Both the position numbers and the translations under genes were made by a program. DNA of 57,334 nucleotides, taken from assembly GCA_900543625.1 (NCBI GenBank), contig UQSF01000013.1:1-57334 (forward strand). Reading direction: 5' to 3'. A model generated the notes under the pieces. The model was given only the letters and a program-made list of their open reading frames with translations. It did no database searches and had not been told where the DNA came from. How positions within the stretch are numbered: position 1 is the first letter of the stretch; the number at the start of each line of letters is the position of its first letter. The DNA is from an uncultured Eubacteriales bacterium. GTDB lineage: Bacteria > Bacillota > Clostridia > Oscillospirales > Oscillospiraceae. This document shows positions 30,884 to 37,835 of this stretch, piece after piece.

Positions 30884-32947
30884 ATGGACGAAAAGTATAG
30901 CGCGCTGTTTACTCCGTGGAAGATTGGCAATGTCGAGATCCCGAACCGCATTGTTCAGTGCTCCATGGGCGGCACCTCTCTGTTTGGCTGGCTGGAGCCG
31001 TGCCACTTCGATAAGGAAGCTGCGAACTTCCTGCTGACCCGCGCCAAGGACGGCGTCGGTCTGGTGCTTCCGGGCATGCAGTGTGTCCGCGACACCATGG
31101 GCCGCAGATGGCTCTATCAGAACAAGAAGATGTTCAAGGAGCTCGCCGACTACATGGTCGAGTACCACAAGACCGGCTCGAAGCTGTTCATTCAGCTCGC
31201 CGCCGGTTTCGGCCGCTCCATGGCTGTTGCCCCCTGGATGGTCACTCTGAACAACAACAAGCTCCTCGGCGCGCTCGCCAGACCCGTGATCGACGTCAGC
31301 TACTGCTGCGCGTCCGCCTCCGCCACCCCGAACCGTTGGCAGGAGGACATGCTCTCGCGTCCGATGACCGTGGAAGAGATCCACGAGATGGTCGATGCGT
31401 TCGGCAAGACCGCGAAGCTGCTGCGTGAGGCCGGTGTTGACGGCGTTGAGATTCACGCTGTCCACGAGGGCTACCTGCTTGACCAGTTCACCATCGCCAA
31501 CTGGAACCATCGTACCGACGAGTACGGCGGCTCGTTCGAGAACCGCTTCCGCTTCCCGGTCGAGGTCGTGCAGTCCATCAAGCGTCAGGCCGGCGCCGAC
31601 TTCCCGGTGTCCCTGCGTTACTCCGTCGTCTCCAAGACCAAGGCCTGGGGCAAGGGCGCGATGCCGTACGAGACCGACTTCGAAGAGTTCGGCCGTGATA
31701 TGGCTGAGTCCGAGAAGGCCATCAAGTACCTGGGCGATGCCGGCTACGACATGTTCAACTGCGACAACGGTACTTACGACGCATGGTACTGGGCACATCC
31801 GCCTCAGTACATGCCCGACAACTGCAACCTCGAGTACGTCGAGCACATCAAGAACTTCACCGACAAGCCCGTCGCCTGCGCCGGCCGTATGGATCCGGTC
31901 AAGGCCGCGGAAGAGATCGCTGCCGGCCGTCTTGACGCAGTTGCCATCGCGCGTCAGAACCTCGTCGATCCCGACTGGGTCACCAAGATCCGTCAGGGCC
32001 GTCAGGACGAGATCAAGCCCTGCATCCGCTGCCACAACGGCTGCTTCAACTTTGCGAAGTTCAAGGGCACTGCGAACATCCAGAGCACGCAGGATTCCCT
32101 GCATCTGGGCCGCTGCGCGCTGAACCCGACCACGATGCAGCACAACAAGTATAAGATCGTCCCGACCAAGAGCCCGAAGAAGGTCGCCATCATCGGCGCC
32201 GGCATCGGCGGCATGGAGTGCGCGCTCGTGCTCAAGCAGCGCGGCCACAAGCCGGTCATCTTCGAAAAGACCAACGAGCTCGGCGGCCTGTTCCTCACCG
32301 CTTCCGCGATGAGCTTCAAGGAGAACGATAAGGAACTCATTGAGTGGTACAAGAAAGAAGTCGAGAAGCAGGGTATCGACATCCGCTTCAACACCGAGGT
32401 TACCGACCTTGGCACCATGCGCGGCTTTGACGAGGTCATCGTGGCCACCGGCTCCGTGCCGAGAACCATGCCCATGATCCCGGGCTTCGAGAAGACCCTG
32501 AGCTTCACGGAGCTGCTCAAGGACAAGAAGGAAGTCGGCGACAAGGTCCTGTTCTTCGGCGGCGGCCAGTCCTCCTGCGAGGCGGCTTACGACCTGATCC
32601 TTCAGGGCAAGCACCCCATCATCGTCGAGTACGCCGGCGACCTGGTCGCGGCGCAGGCTACCTGCCTTGCCAACACCTCCTTCCTGCGTGACGCGATGGA
32701 GTACCACAAGGTTCCGACCTACCTGCACTCCACCATCACCGCCATCCGCGACGGCAGCGTGACCGTCAAGGGTCCGGACGGAAAGACCTTCGACGTCGAG
32801 TGCGACAACGTCGTCAACGGCATCGGCTTCGTGCCCGCTCCGGTTGGCGAAAAGGGCCGTCACGTGCACCGCGTCGGTGACTGCGTTGCCATCGGCAACC
32901 TGCGCACCGTCATCTGGCGTGCATGGGACGTCTGCATGAAGATCTGA
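30884..32947 (+). CDS. 2-enoate reductase-type NADH:flavin oxidoreductase (FMN, 4Fe-4S, FAD)
   Basis: A 687-residue enzyme of the enoate reductase/BaiCD group. Residues 1-380 form an old-yellow-enzyme TIM barrel (FTPWKIGNVEIPNRIV, GVDGVEIHAVHEGYLLDQF). Cys in CIRCHNGC near 384 and CALN near 413 bind a 4Fe-4S cluster. The C-terminal half carries an FAD/NAD domain (IGAGIGGMECALVLKQRGH near 430). These enzymes reduce C=C bonds of 2-enoates, cinnamates or bile-acid intermediates; the substrate here is undefined. The start at 30884 lies nine bases from GGAAGG. Codon choice (heavy AAG, GAG, CGT) looks like that of highly expressed genes. It is monocistronic. Confidence 0.87.
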   Translation: MDEKYSALFTPWKIGNVEIPNRIVQCSMGGTSLFGWLEPCHFDKEAANFLLTRAKDGVGLVLPGMQCVRDTMGRRWLYQNKKMFKELADYMVEYHKTGSKLFIQLAAGFGRSMAVAPWMVTLNNNKLLGALARPVIDVSYCCASASATPNRWQEDMLSRPMTVEEIHEMVDAFGKTAKLLREAGVDGVEIHAVHEGYLLDQFTIANWNHRTDEYGGSFENRFRFPVEVVQSIKRQAGADFPVSLRYSVVSKTKAWGKGAMPYETDFEEFGRDMAESEKAIKYLGDAGYDMFNCDNGTYDAWYWAHPPQYMPDNCNLEYVEHIKNFTDKPVACAGRMDPVKAAEEIAAGRLDAVAIARQNLVDPDWVTKIRQGRQDEIKPCIRCHNGCFNFAKFKGTANIQSTQDSLHLGRCALNPTTMQHNKYKIVPTKSPKKVAIIGAGIGGMECALVLKQRGHKPVIFEKTNELGGLFLTASAMSFKENDKELIEWYKKEVEKQGIDIRFNTEVTDLGTMRGFDEVIVATGSVPRTMPMIPGFEKTLSFTELLKDKKEVGDKVLFFGGGQSSCEAAYDLILQGKHPIIVEYAGDLVAAQATCLANTSFLRDAMEYHKVPTYLHSTITAIRDGSVTVKGPDGKTFDVECDNVVNGIGFVPAPVGEKGRHVHRVGDCVAIGNLRTVIWRAWDVCMKI

Positions 32948-32979
32948 TCTTCGGCTGACGCAAAAACCGCATAACCCGC

Positions 32980-33009
32980 GCGGGTGCAGAGCAATCTGCA
33001 CCCGCGTTT
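32980..33009 (+). terminator. Enoate reductase terminator, proximal duplicate
   Basis: CGCGGGTGCAG pairs with CTGCACCCGCG and is followed by TTTG; repeated in diverged form at 33208-33236 beyond repeat copy 4. Confidence 0.8.
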
Positions 33010-33013
33010 GTTG

Positions 33014-33207
33014 CTGTCAAAAAAGTTTCCTTTTTGACAGAAGGGTTTGCTACCTGACTGCAGCGCACACGCCGTCCGCCTAAGGCGGACGGCGCGCACG
33101 TTTGCAGGCCGAGCGGTATTTTCGCCGCCGCACATGTCGCCGGAGAAAATGATTTGGCTTTTTTTCGCCGCTGCAGCGGCGAAAGGTCATGAGGTTCACA
33201 AGCTGAC
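33014..33207 (+). repeat. Terminator-associated four-hairpin repeat, copy 4
   Basis: A 194-bp copy, inverted relative to copies 2 and 3 but in the same sense as its upstream gene. CTGTCAAAAA/TTTTTGACAG hairpin (33014-33040), CGCCGTCCGCC/GGCGGACGGCG stem (covarying with copy 3), ACATGT-centred hairpin, TTTCGCCGC/GCGGCGAAA hairpin, end GAGGTTCACAAGCTGAC. Frames inside it are not genes. Confidence 0.88.
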
Positions 33208-33236
33208 GCAGATGCAGAGTGGCTGCACCCGCGTTT
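33208..33236 (+). terminator. Enoate reductase terminator, distal duplicate (diverged)
   Basis: Shares CTGCACCCGCGTTT with the hairpin at 32980-33009 and matches most of its 5' arm (GATGCAGAG against GGTGCAGAG); pairing is weakened by substitutions. Confidence 0.6.
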
Positions 33237-33250
33237 TCAGGCGCATATAT

Positions 33251-33290
33251 AAAAAGGAGCGCTCGCACATCCTGGCGAGCGCTCCTTTTC
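33251..33290. terminator. Terminator of HAD gene
   Basis: AAAAAGGAGCGCTCGC pairs with GCGAGCGCTCCTTTT, downstream of the minus-strand HAD gene; usable in both directions. Confidence 0.85.
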
Positions 33291-33310
33291 GTCTTTGTAA
33301 ACCAGCCCTG

Positions 33311-33997
33311 TCATGAAAGAATATCCGTCAGCTGTTCCAGCCGCGTGATGCGCAGATCCGCCTGCGGCGGCATGGCGCTGCCACGATCATCCGGGTCGAA
33401 CCAGCAGGTGTGCATCCCAGCTGCCCTGCCGCCCGCAATGTCCGCCGTGAGCGAGTCGCCGATCATGAGGCACTGCTCCGGCCGTACCCCGGGCAAGCGC
33501 TCCATGCAGCGGTCAAAAAACGCCGCGCTCGGCTTTTCTGCGCCGATCTGCCCGGAAATGAAGAGCGTCTCGAAAAAATCATACATCCCCGCGCGGCGCA
33601 GCCGGTTCACCTGCTGCGCATAGGGGCCGTTGCTCGCAGCGCACAGACGGTATTTCCCGTGCAGATGCTCCAGCACCTCCCGCGCACCCGCGACCGGCAC
33701 GGCACTCTCGTGCAGCCGGATGCGAAACGCATCCTCCATCGCAGCACCGTCCGCCTCAAGACCGAGGCAGGCAAGGATCGTCTGCCAGCGCACATCGCGC
33801 AGCCCCGCGATCGTCAGTTCCCCGCGCTCAATGCGCGCCCAGAGCTTGTCGTTTTCCGTCTGGAACACACCGAACATCTCCGGGGTATACGCAAGACCCG
33901 CCTCGAGAAAAATGGCCTCCATGGACTGCATTGCCCCGGCCGTGAAGTCCAGCAGTGTGTTGTCGATATCGAATAAGAGCACACGGTACGTTTCCAT
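33311..33997 (-). CDS. HAD-family phosphatase (YjjG-like)
   Basis: A 228-residue HAD hydrolase. Motif I DIDNTLLDF near residue 10 (nucleophile Asp, acid/base Asp), motif II CAASNGP near 117, Lys in GAEKPSAAFF near 153 and motif IV MIGDSLTADIAGG near 175. The cap insert between motifs I and II fits the YjjG nucleotidase group, which dephosphorylates nucleoside monophosphates or non-canonical ones. The start METYRVLLFD at 33997 lies eight bases from GGGAGG; the ATG at 34003 is too close to it. It follows the ThrE-like gene by 17 bp. Confidence 0.88.
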   Translation of the reverse strand: METYRVLLFDIDNTLLDFTAGAMQSMEAIFLEAGLAYTPEMFGVFQTENDKLWARIERGELTIAGLRDVRWQTILACLGLEADGAAMEDAFRIRLHESAVPVAGAREVLEHLHGKYRLCAASNGPYAQQVNRLRRAGMYDFFETLFISGQIGAEKPSAAFFDRCMERLPGVRPEQCLMIGDSLTADIAGGRAAGMHTCWFDPDDRGSAMPPQADLRITRLEQLTDILS

Positions 33998-34014
33998 GGT
34001 CATGTCCTCCCTGA

Positions 34015-35253
34015 TCATGTGCGTCCGGACGTCAGGCGGCGCTTCCGCACGTTCATGACGCGAAACACCGTCGACACCAGCAGAATACCGACTGCAAGAC
34101 TGCCCGCGATGCCGGCCGTCTCGAGTCCCTTTTGCAGCGCCTCCTGCACCGCGCCCGAAAGCCCGATGCTCATCGTATAATAAATGCCCGCGCCGGGCAG
34201 CAGCGGAATGCTCGAAATGACGAGATAGGACGTGACCGGGCACTTACGCCAGCGCCCCATGGCCTCGGAATAAAACGCGGCCACGACCTCGGAAAAGAAG
34301 TTGGCACTGTAGACCGTGTGCCCCGCCCGAATGCACAGGAGGTACACGATCCACGTCAGCGCGCTGCCGACCGCACACAAAATGCGCCCCCAGTCGTGGA
34401 CATTGAACAGGATCACGAAGCCGAAGCAGGCGACAAACGTCGCGATCGCCTGCACCCAGAGAGGATATGTCAGCGCTGCGGCCGCCTCCGCATGACCATA
34501 GAGCGGCGCGGTGACGTGCCACGCGGCCGCCGTGCCGAGCGCGATGGCAAACGCCGAGAGCAGCACCTGCACGATGCGGCTGACGCCGGAGCTCGTGTCT
34601 CCATAGATGATGTCGCGCATGGAGTTTGTGATCAAAAGCCCCGGCACGAGCAGCATCAGCGCGCCGATGATGACCACGGCCACGCAGTCGAGCCAGCCCA
34701 AACCGGCCGCGATATATGCCGGCAGGGCCATGAGAAACGACGCCGCAATGGTGCTGAAAAACTGGTTGACCTCGAGCCGGTCGAGCCAGCGCGTGACAAA
34801 GCCGATGATCAGGCCGCTCAGCCCCGCCCACAGCCAGTCGCGTACCGTGCCGCCGAAGACGCAGCAAAAGCCCGCTGCGGCAATGAAGTTGCCGAGATAG
34901 TAGACACCCGTGGCGTAGCTGCGCACGCCCGCCACTGTCTCCTTGAGCCAGCGCTGCGCCTCGGCCAGTTCCGGCACCTCGGCGCAGATGCGCCGGCTGA
35001 GCGCGTTGAGCTTTTCGATGCGCTCAAGGTCGTTGCCATGGTAGCCGACACGCTTCATAATCGTCAGAGGCTTTGTATTTTGCGCCACGAAGCTCACGGC
35101 GACACAGTTCGGAATGGCGAACGCCTGCCCCTCCGTGCCATACGCCGCGATCACGCGGCGCATCGTCTCCTCGACGCGATACGTCTCCGCACCGGCGATC
35201 GCAAGCTCATAGCCGATCTGCACCGTCATATCTGCCAAAAGATAATAATCCAT
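34015..35253 (-). CDS. Threonine/serine exporter-like protein (ThrE fused domains)
   Basis: A 412-residue membrane protein combining the DUF1212/ThrE N-terminal domain (GAETYRVEETMRRVIAAYG near residue 20) and the C-terminal ThrE_2 domain (about 270-410). About ten helices follow a cytoplasmic N-terminus of 115 residues. Related proteins are often split into two genes; here both parts are in one. Family members export threonine or serine. The start at 35253 has only a weak GGAAAG site. It probably forms a two-gene unit with the HAD phosphatase. Confidence 0.85.
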   Translation of the reverse strand: MDYYLLADMTVQIGYELAIAGAETYRVEETMRRVIAAYGTEGQAFAIPNCVAVSFVAQNTKPLTIMKRVGYHGNDLERIEKLNALSRRICAEVPELAEAQRWLKETVAGVRSYATGVYYLGNFIAAAGFCCVFGGTVRDWLWAGLSGLIIGFVTRWLDRLEVNQFFSTIAASFLMALPAYIAAGLGWLDCVAVVIIGALMLLVPGLLITNSMRDIIYGDTSSGVSRIVQVLLSAFAIALGTAAAWHVTAPLYGHAEAAAALTYPLWVQAIATFVACFGFVILFNVHDWGRILCAVGSALTWIVYLLCIRAGHTVYSANFFSEVVAAFYSEAMGRWRKCPVTSYLVISSIPLLPGAGIYYTMSIGLSGAVQEALQKGLETAGIAGSLAVGILLVSTVFRVMNVRKRRLTSGRT

Positions 35254-35559
35254 AGTCGTCTTTCCATTCGCGTCAATTTCCCGGCTGAGGCCGGACTTTT
35301 TCGCGCTGACAGCGTACCACATTTTGCGGCGCAAATCAACGCGTTTTTCGTCTGCTCAGTCTTTCCAATCGGTGGCGCACACGCAGATTTGTGAGCGCGT
35401 CGCCTGAAAATTGTGGAGTTTATACGAAGCGGAACAAGCGAAAACGCCGAAACGCAATCATTTTCTCTGTACAATGCAGATCGATCTTGGTAAAATAAAA
35501 TTTTGAAAGAGCGAGATCAAATATCTCAATATCTCTATTTTTCATCTCGGAGGATAACT
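35254..35559. other. Intergenic region between ThrE-like and CPBP genes
   Basis: About 306 bp between divergent genes. A plus-strand TGTACA (35468-35473) and TAAAAT (35491-35496), 17 bp apart, is a possible promoter for the CPBP gene. No RNA, repeat or ORF was recognised. Confidence 0.4.
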
Positions 35560-36405
35560 ATGCGCACACGCAAAACACTTGGCGGCGCGCTCGCTGCCAT
35601 TCTATTGCTCATCCTGACGCAGCTGATCGCGCAAGGCGCAGCCGGTCTGCTCGCCATGATCAAGCTCCCGGCCGGCGTCTGCAACATCGTTGCCGGTATC
35701 CTGTATGCAGGTCTCGCCTACGCTGCGCTGCGGCTGCTGAGCGAAAAGGTGCTGCACGAGCATACGGCCGCACTCGGGATGCCGAAGCTGCACATTCAGC
35801 CCCGCTGGGCAATCACGGCGGTGCTCCTGCCGCTGGCTGTAACCGGCTGCTATCTGCTGCTCTTTCGCGGCACATTTGTGCGCGCGGATATGCGCGGCGG
35901 TGAGGTGTTCAGCACCCTCAGCGCCGGGATCGCGTTCACCGGCATCGCCGCCGGTTTCGTGGAGGAAATGGTCTTTCGCGGCGTGATCCTGAACCTCTTT
36001 GCGCAGCGTTGGAACAAGGTCGTCGCCGTCATTGGGCCGTCGCTCCTGTTTGGCATTGTGCACATTCTGGGCGCGGATTTTACGCTTGGAAGCTGTCTGC
36101 TCGTCATCCTCGCCGGAACGATGGTCGGCGTGATATTTTCGCTCATTGCGCTGCAAAGCGGCTCTGTCTGGAACAGCGGGATCGTGCACGCGGTCTGGAA
36201 CATCGTGATCATCGGCGGCGGACTCTCGATCGGCGAGACAGCAGATGCGCACGCCATCGCGAGCTACGTGCTCGACACACGCAGCTTCGCCGTCACGGGC
36301 GGGCAATTTGGCATTGAGGCGTCTGTGATCTCACTTGCCGGTTACTGCATCGTCGCCGCGATCGCATACACGCTGCTCCGCGCAGACAGTGCAAAGCGCA
36401 GTTAA
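35560..36405 (+). CDS. CPBP-family intramembrane metalloprotease
   Basis: A 281-residue protein with about eight helices. CPBP motifs: FVEEMVFRGVI near residue 132 (EExxxR) and His in LFGIVHILG near 167, with a further His-Asn pair in SGIVHAVWNIVI near 210. Family members are glutamate-type intramembrane proteases linked to peptide maturation or bacteriocin immunity. The start at 35560 follows CGGAGGATAACT. Confidence 0.88.
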   Translation: MRTRKTLGGALAAILLLILTQLIAQGAAGLLAMIKLPAGVCNIVAGILYAGLAYAALRLLSEKVLHEHTAALGMPKLHIQPRWAITAVLLPLAVTGCYLLLFRGTFVRADMRGGEVFSTLSAGIAFTGIAAGFVEEMVFRGVILNLFAQRWNKVVAVIGPSLLFGIVHILGADFTLGSCLLVILAGTMVGVIFSLIALQSGSVWNSGIVHAVWNIVIIGGGLSIGETADAHAIASYVLDTRSFAVTGGQFGIEASVISLAGYCIVAAIAYTLLRADSAKRS

Positions 36406-36420
36406 CTGAAACCTGATAAC

Positions 36421-36457
36421 AAGCGGCGGGCTGTCCAAGATGGGCAGCCCGCCGCTT
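36421..36457 (+). terminator. CPBP gene terminator
   Basis: AAGCGGCGGGCTG pairs with CAGCCCGCCGCTT around an 11-base loop. Confidence 0.75.
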
Positions 36458-36479
36458 GTCTCATCGAGACATCTAAAAA

Positions 36480-36511
36480 AATTCTCCCCCGGCAAAGCCG
36501 GAGGAGAATTT
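36480..36511 (-). terminator. tuf (str operon) terminator
   Basis: AATTCTCC...CCGGC pairs with GCCGG...GGGAGAATT on the minus strand and is followed by TTTTTT. Confidence 0.88.
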
Positions 36512-36523
36512 CAAAGCGATGAA

Positions 36524-37762
36524 TTACTCGTTGATGGCGATGACAACACCGGAACCAACGGTACGGCCGCCTTCACGGATAGCGAAACGCAGGCCGGGCT
36601 CGATGGCGATCGGGGTGATCAGCTCGACGTCCATGTCGACGTTGTCGCCGGGCATGCACATCTCAACACCCTCGGGGAGGCTGATGACGCCGGTCACGTC
36701 GGTGGTACGGAAGTAGAACTGCGGACGGTAGTTGTTGAAGAACGGGGTGTGACGGCCGCCCTCTTCCTTAGACAGGACGTAAACCTGGCCCTTGAACTTG
36801 GTGTGGGGGTGGATGGACTTCGGAGCAGCGAGAACCTGGCCACGCTCAACGCCCTTCTTGTCGATGCCGCGGAGCAGGCAGCCGACGTTGTCGCCAGCCT
36901 CGGCGAACTCGAGGGTCTTGTGGAACATCTCGGTGCCGGTGACGGTGGTCTCCTGGGTGTCCTTGATGCCGACGATCTCAACCTTATCGCCAACCTTGAC
37001 AACGCCACGCTCGACACGGCCGGTAACGACGGTGCCACGGCCGGAGATGGTGAACACGTCCTCGATGGGCATCAGGAACGGCTTGTCAGCGGCACGCTCC
37101 GGGGTCTTGATCCAGGTGTCAACAGCGTCCATGAGCTCCCAGATGCAGGCATACTCGGGGGCCTTCGGATCGGTGGACTCGGAGATCAGGGCGTTCAGAG
37201 CGGAGCCCTTGATGATCGGGGTGTCGTCGCCCGGGAAATCGTACTTGTCGAGCAGCTCACGGACTTCCATCTCGACGAGCTCGAGCAGCTCGGGATCGTC
37301 GACCTGGTCGACCTTGTTCAGGAAGACGAGCACGTACGGAACGTTGACCTGACGGGCGAGCAGCAGGTGCTCACGGGTCTGAGCCATCGGGCCGTCGGAA
37401 GCGGCAATGACGAGGATCGCGCCGTCCATCTGAGCAGCGCCGGTGATCATGTTCTTGATATAGTCGGCGTGGCCCGGGCAGTCGACGTGCGCATAGTGGC
37501 GGCCCTTGATCTCGGTGCCGTCGGCGCCGATGCGGTCGTCGGTCTGGTACTCAACGTGAGCGGTGTTGATCGTGATACCACGAGCCTTCTCCTCCGGAGC
37601 CTTATCGATCTGGTCGTAGGCGGCGAACTCGGCGCTGTTCGGGTCGGACAGGGACAGAACCTTCGTGATCGCAGCGGTCAGGGTGGTCTTGCCGTGGTCG
37701 ATATGGCCGATGGTGCCGATATTGACATGGGGCTTGCTTCTATTGAACATCTGCTTTGCCAT
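36524..37762 (-). CDS. tuf: Elongation factor Tu
   Basis: A 412-residue EF-Tu: G1 GHIDHGKTT at 19-27, G2 RGITIN at 61, G3 DCPGH, G4 NKVD and the standard domains 2 and 3. It carries aminoacyl-tRNA to the ribosome. It is longer than usual because about 11 residues (TDDRIGADGTEIKG, near 74-87) are inserted between HVEY and RHYAHVDCPGH, beside switch I. It is the last gene of rpsL-rpsG-fusA-tuf. Confidence 0.98.
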   Translation of the reverse strand: MAKQMFNRSKPHVNIGTIGHIDHGKTTLTAAITKVLSLSDPNSAEFAAYDQIDKAPEEKARGITINTAHVEYQTDDRIGADGTEIKGRHYAHVDCPGHADYIKNMITGAAQMDGAILVIAASDGPMAQTREHLLLARQVNVPYVLVFLNKVDQVDDPELLELVEMEVRELLDKYDFPGDDTPIIKGSALNALISESTDPKAPEYACIWELMDAVDTWIKTPERAADKPFLMPIEDVFTISGRGTVVTGRVERGVVKVGDKVEIVGIKDTQETTVTGTEMFHKTLEFAEAGDNVGCLLRGIDKKGVERGQVLAAPKSIHPHTKFKGQVYVLSKEEGGRHTPFFNNYRPQFYFRTTDVTGVISLPEGVEMCMPGDNVDMDVELITPIAIEPGLRFAIREGGRTVGSGVVIAINE

Positions 37763-37835
37763 TAGAATATCCTCCTAATTCTAAAATAATGTTGTGACTT
37801 ACTTCTTATAAGGCACATTGTGCCGGTTGCGCAGG

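Noticed and set aside
30806..33001. Long minus-strand frame opposite the enoate reductase; similar frames opposite fusA, tuf, ade and the lipase
   Set aside because: These are antisense shadows with low-complexity, Arg/Asp/Val-rich translations; the opposite strands encode clear families.
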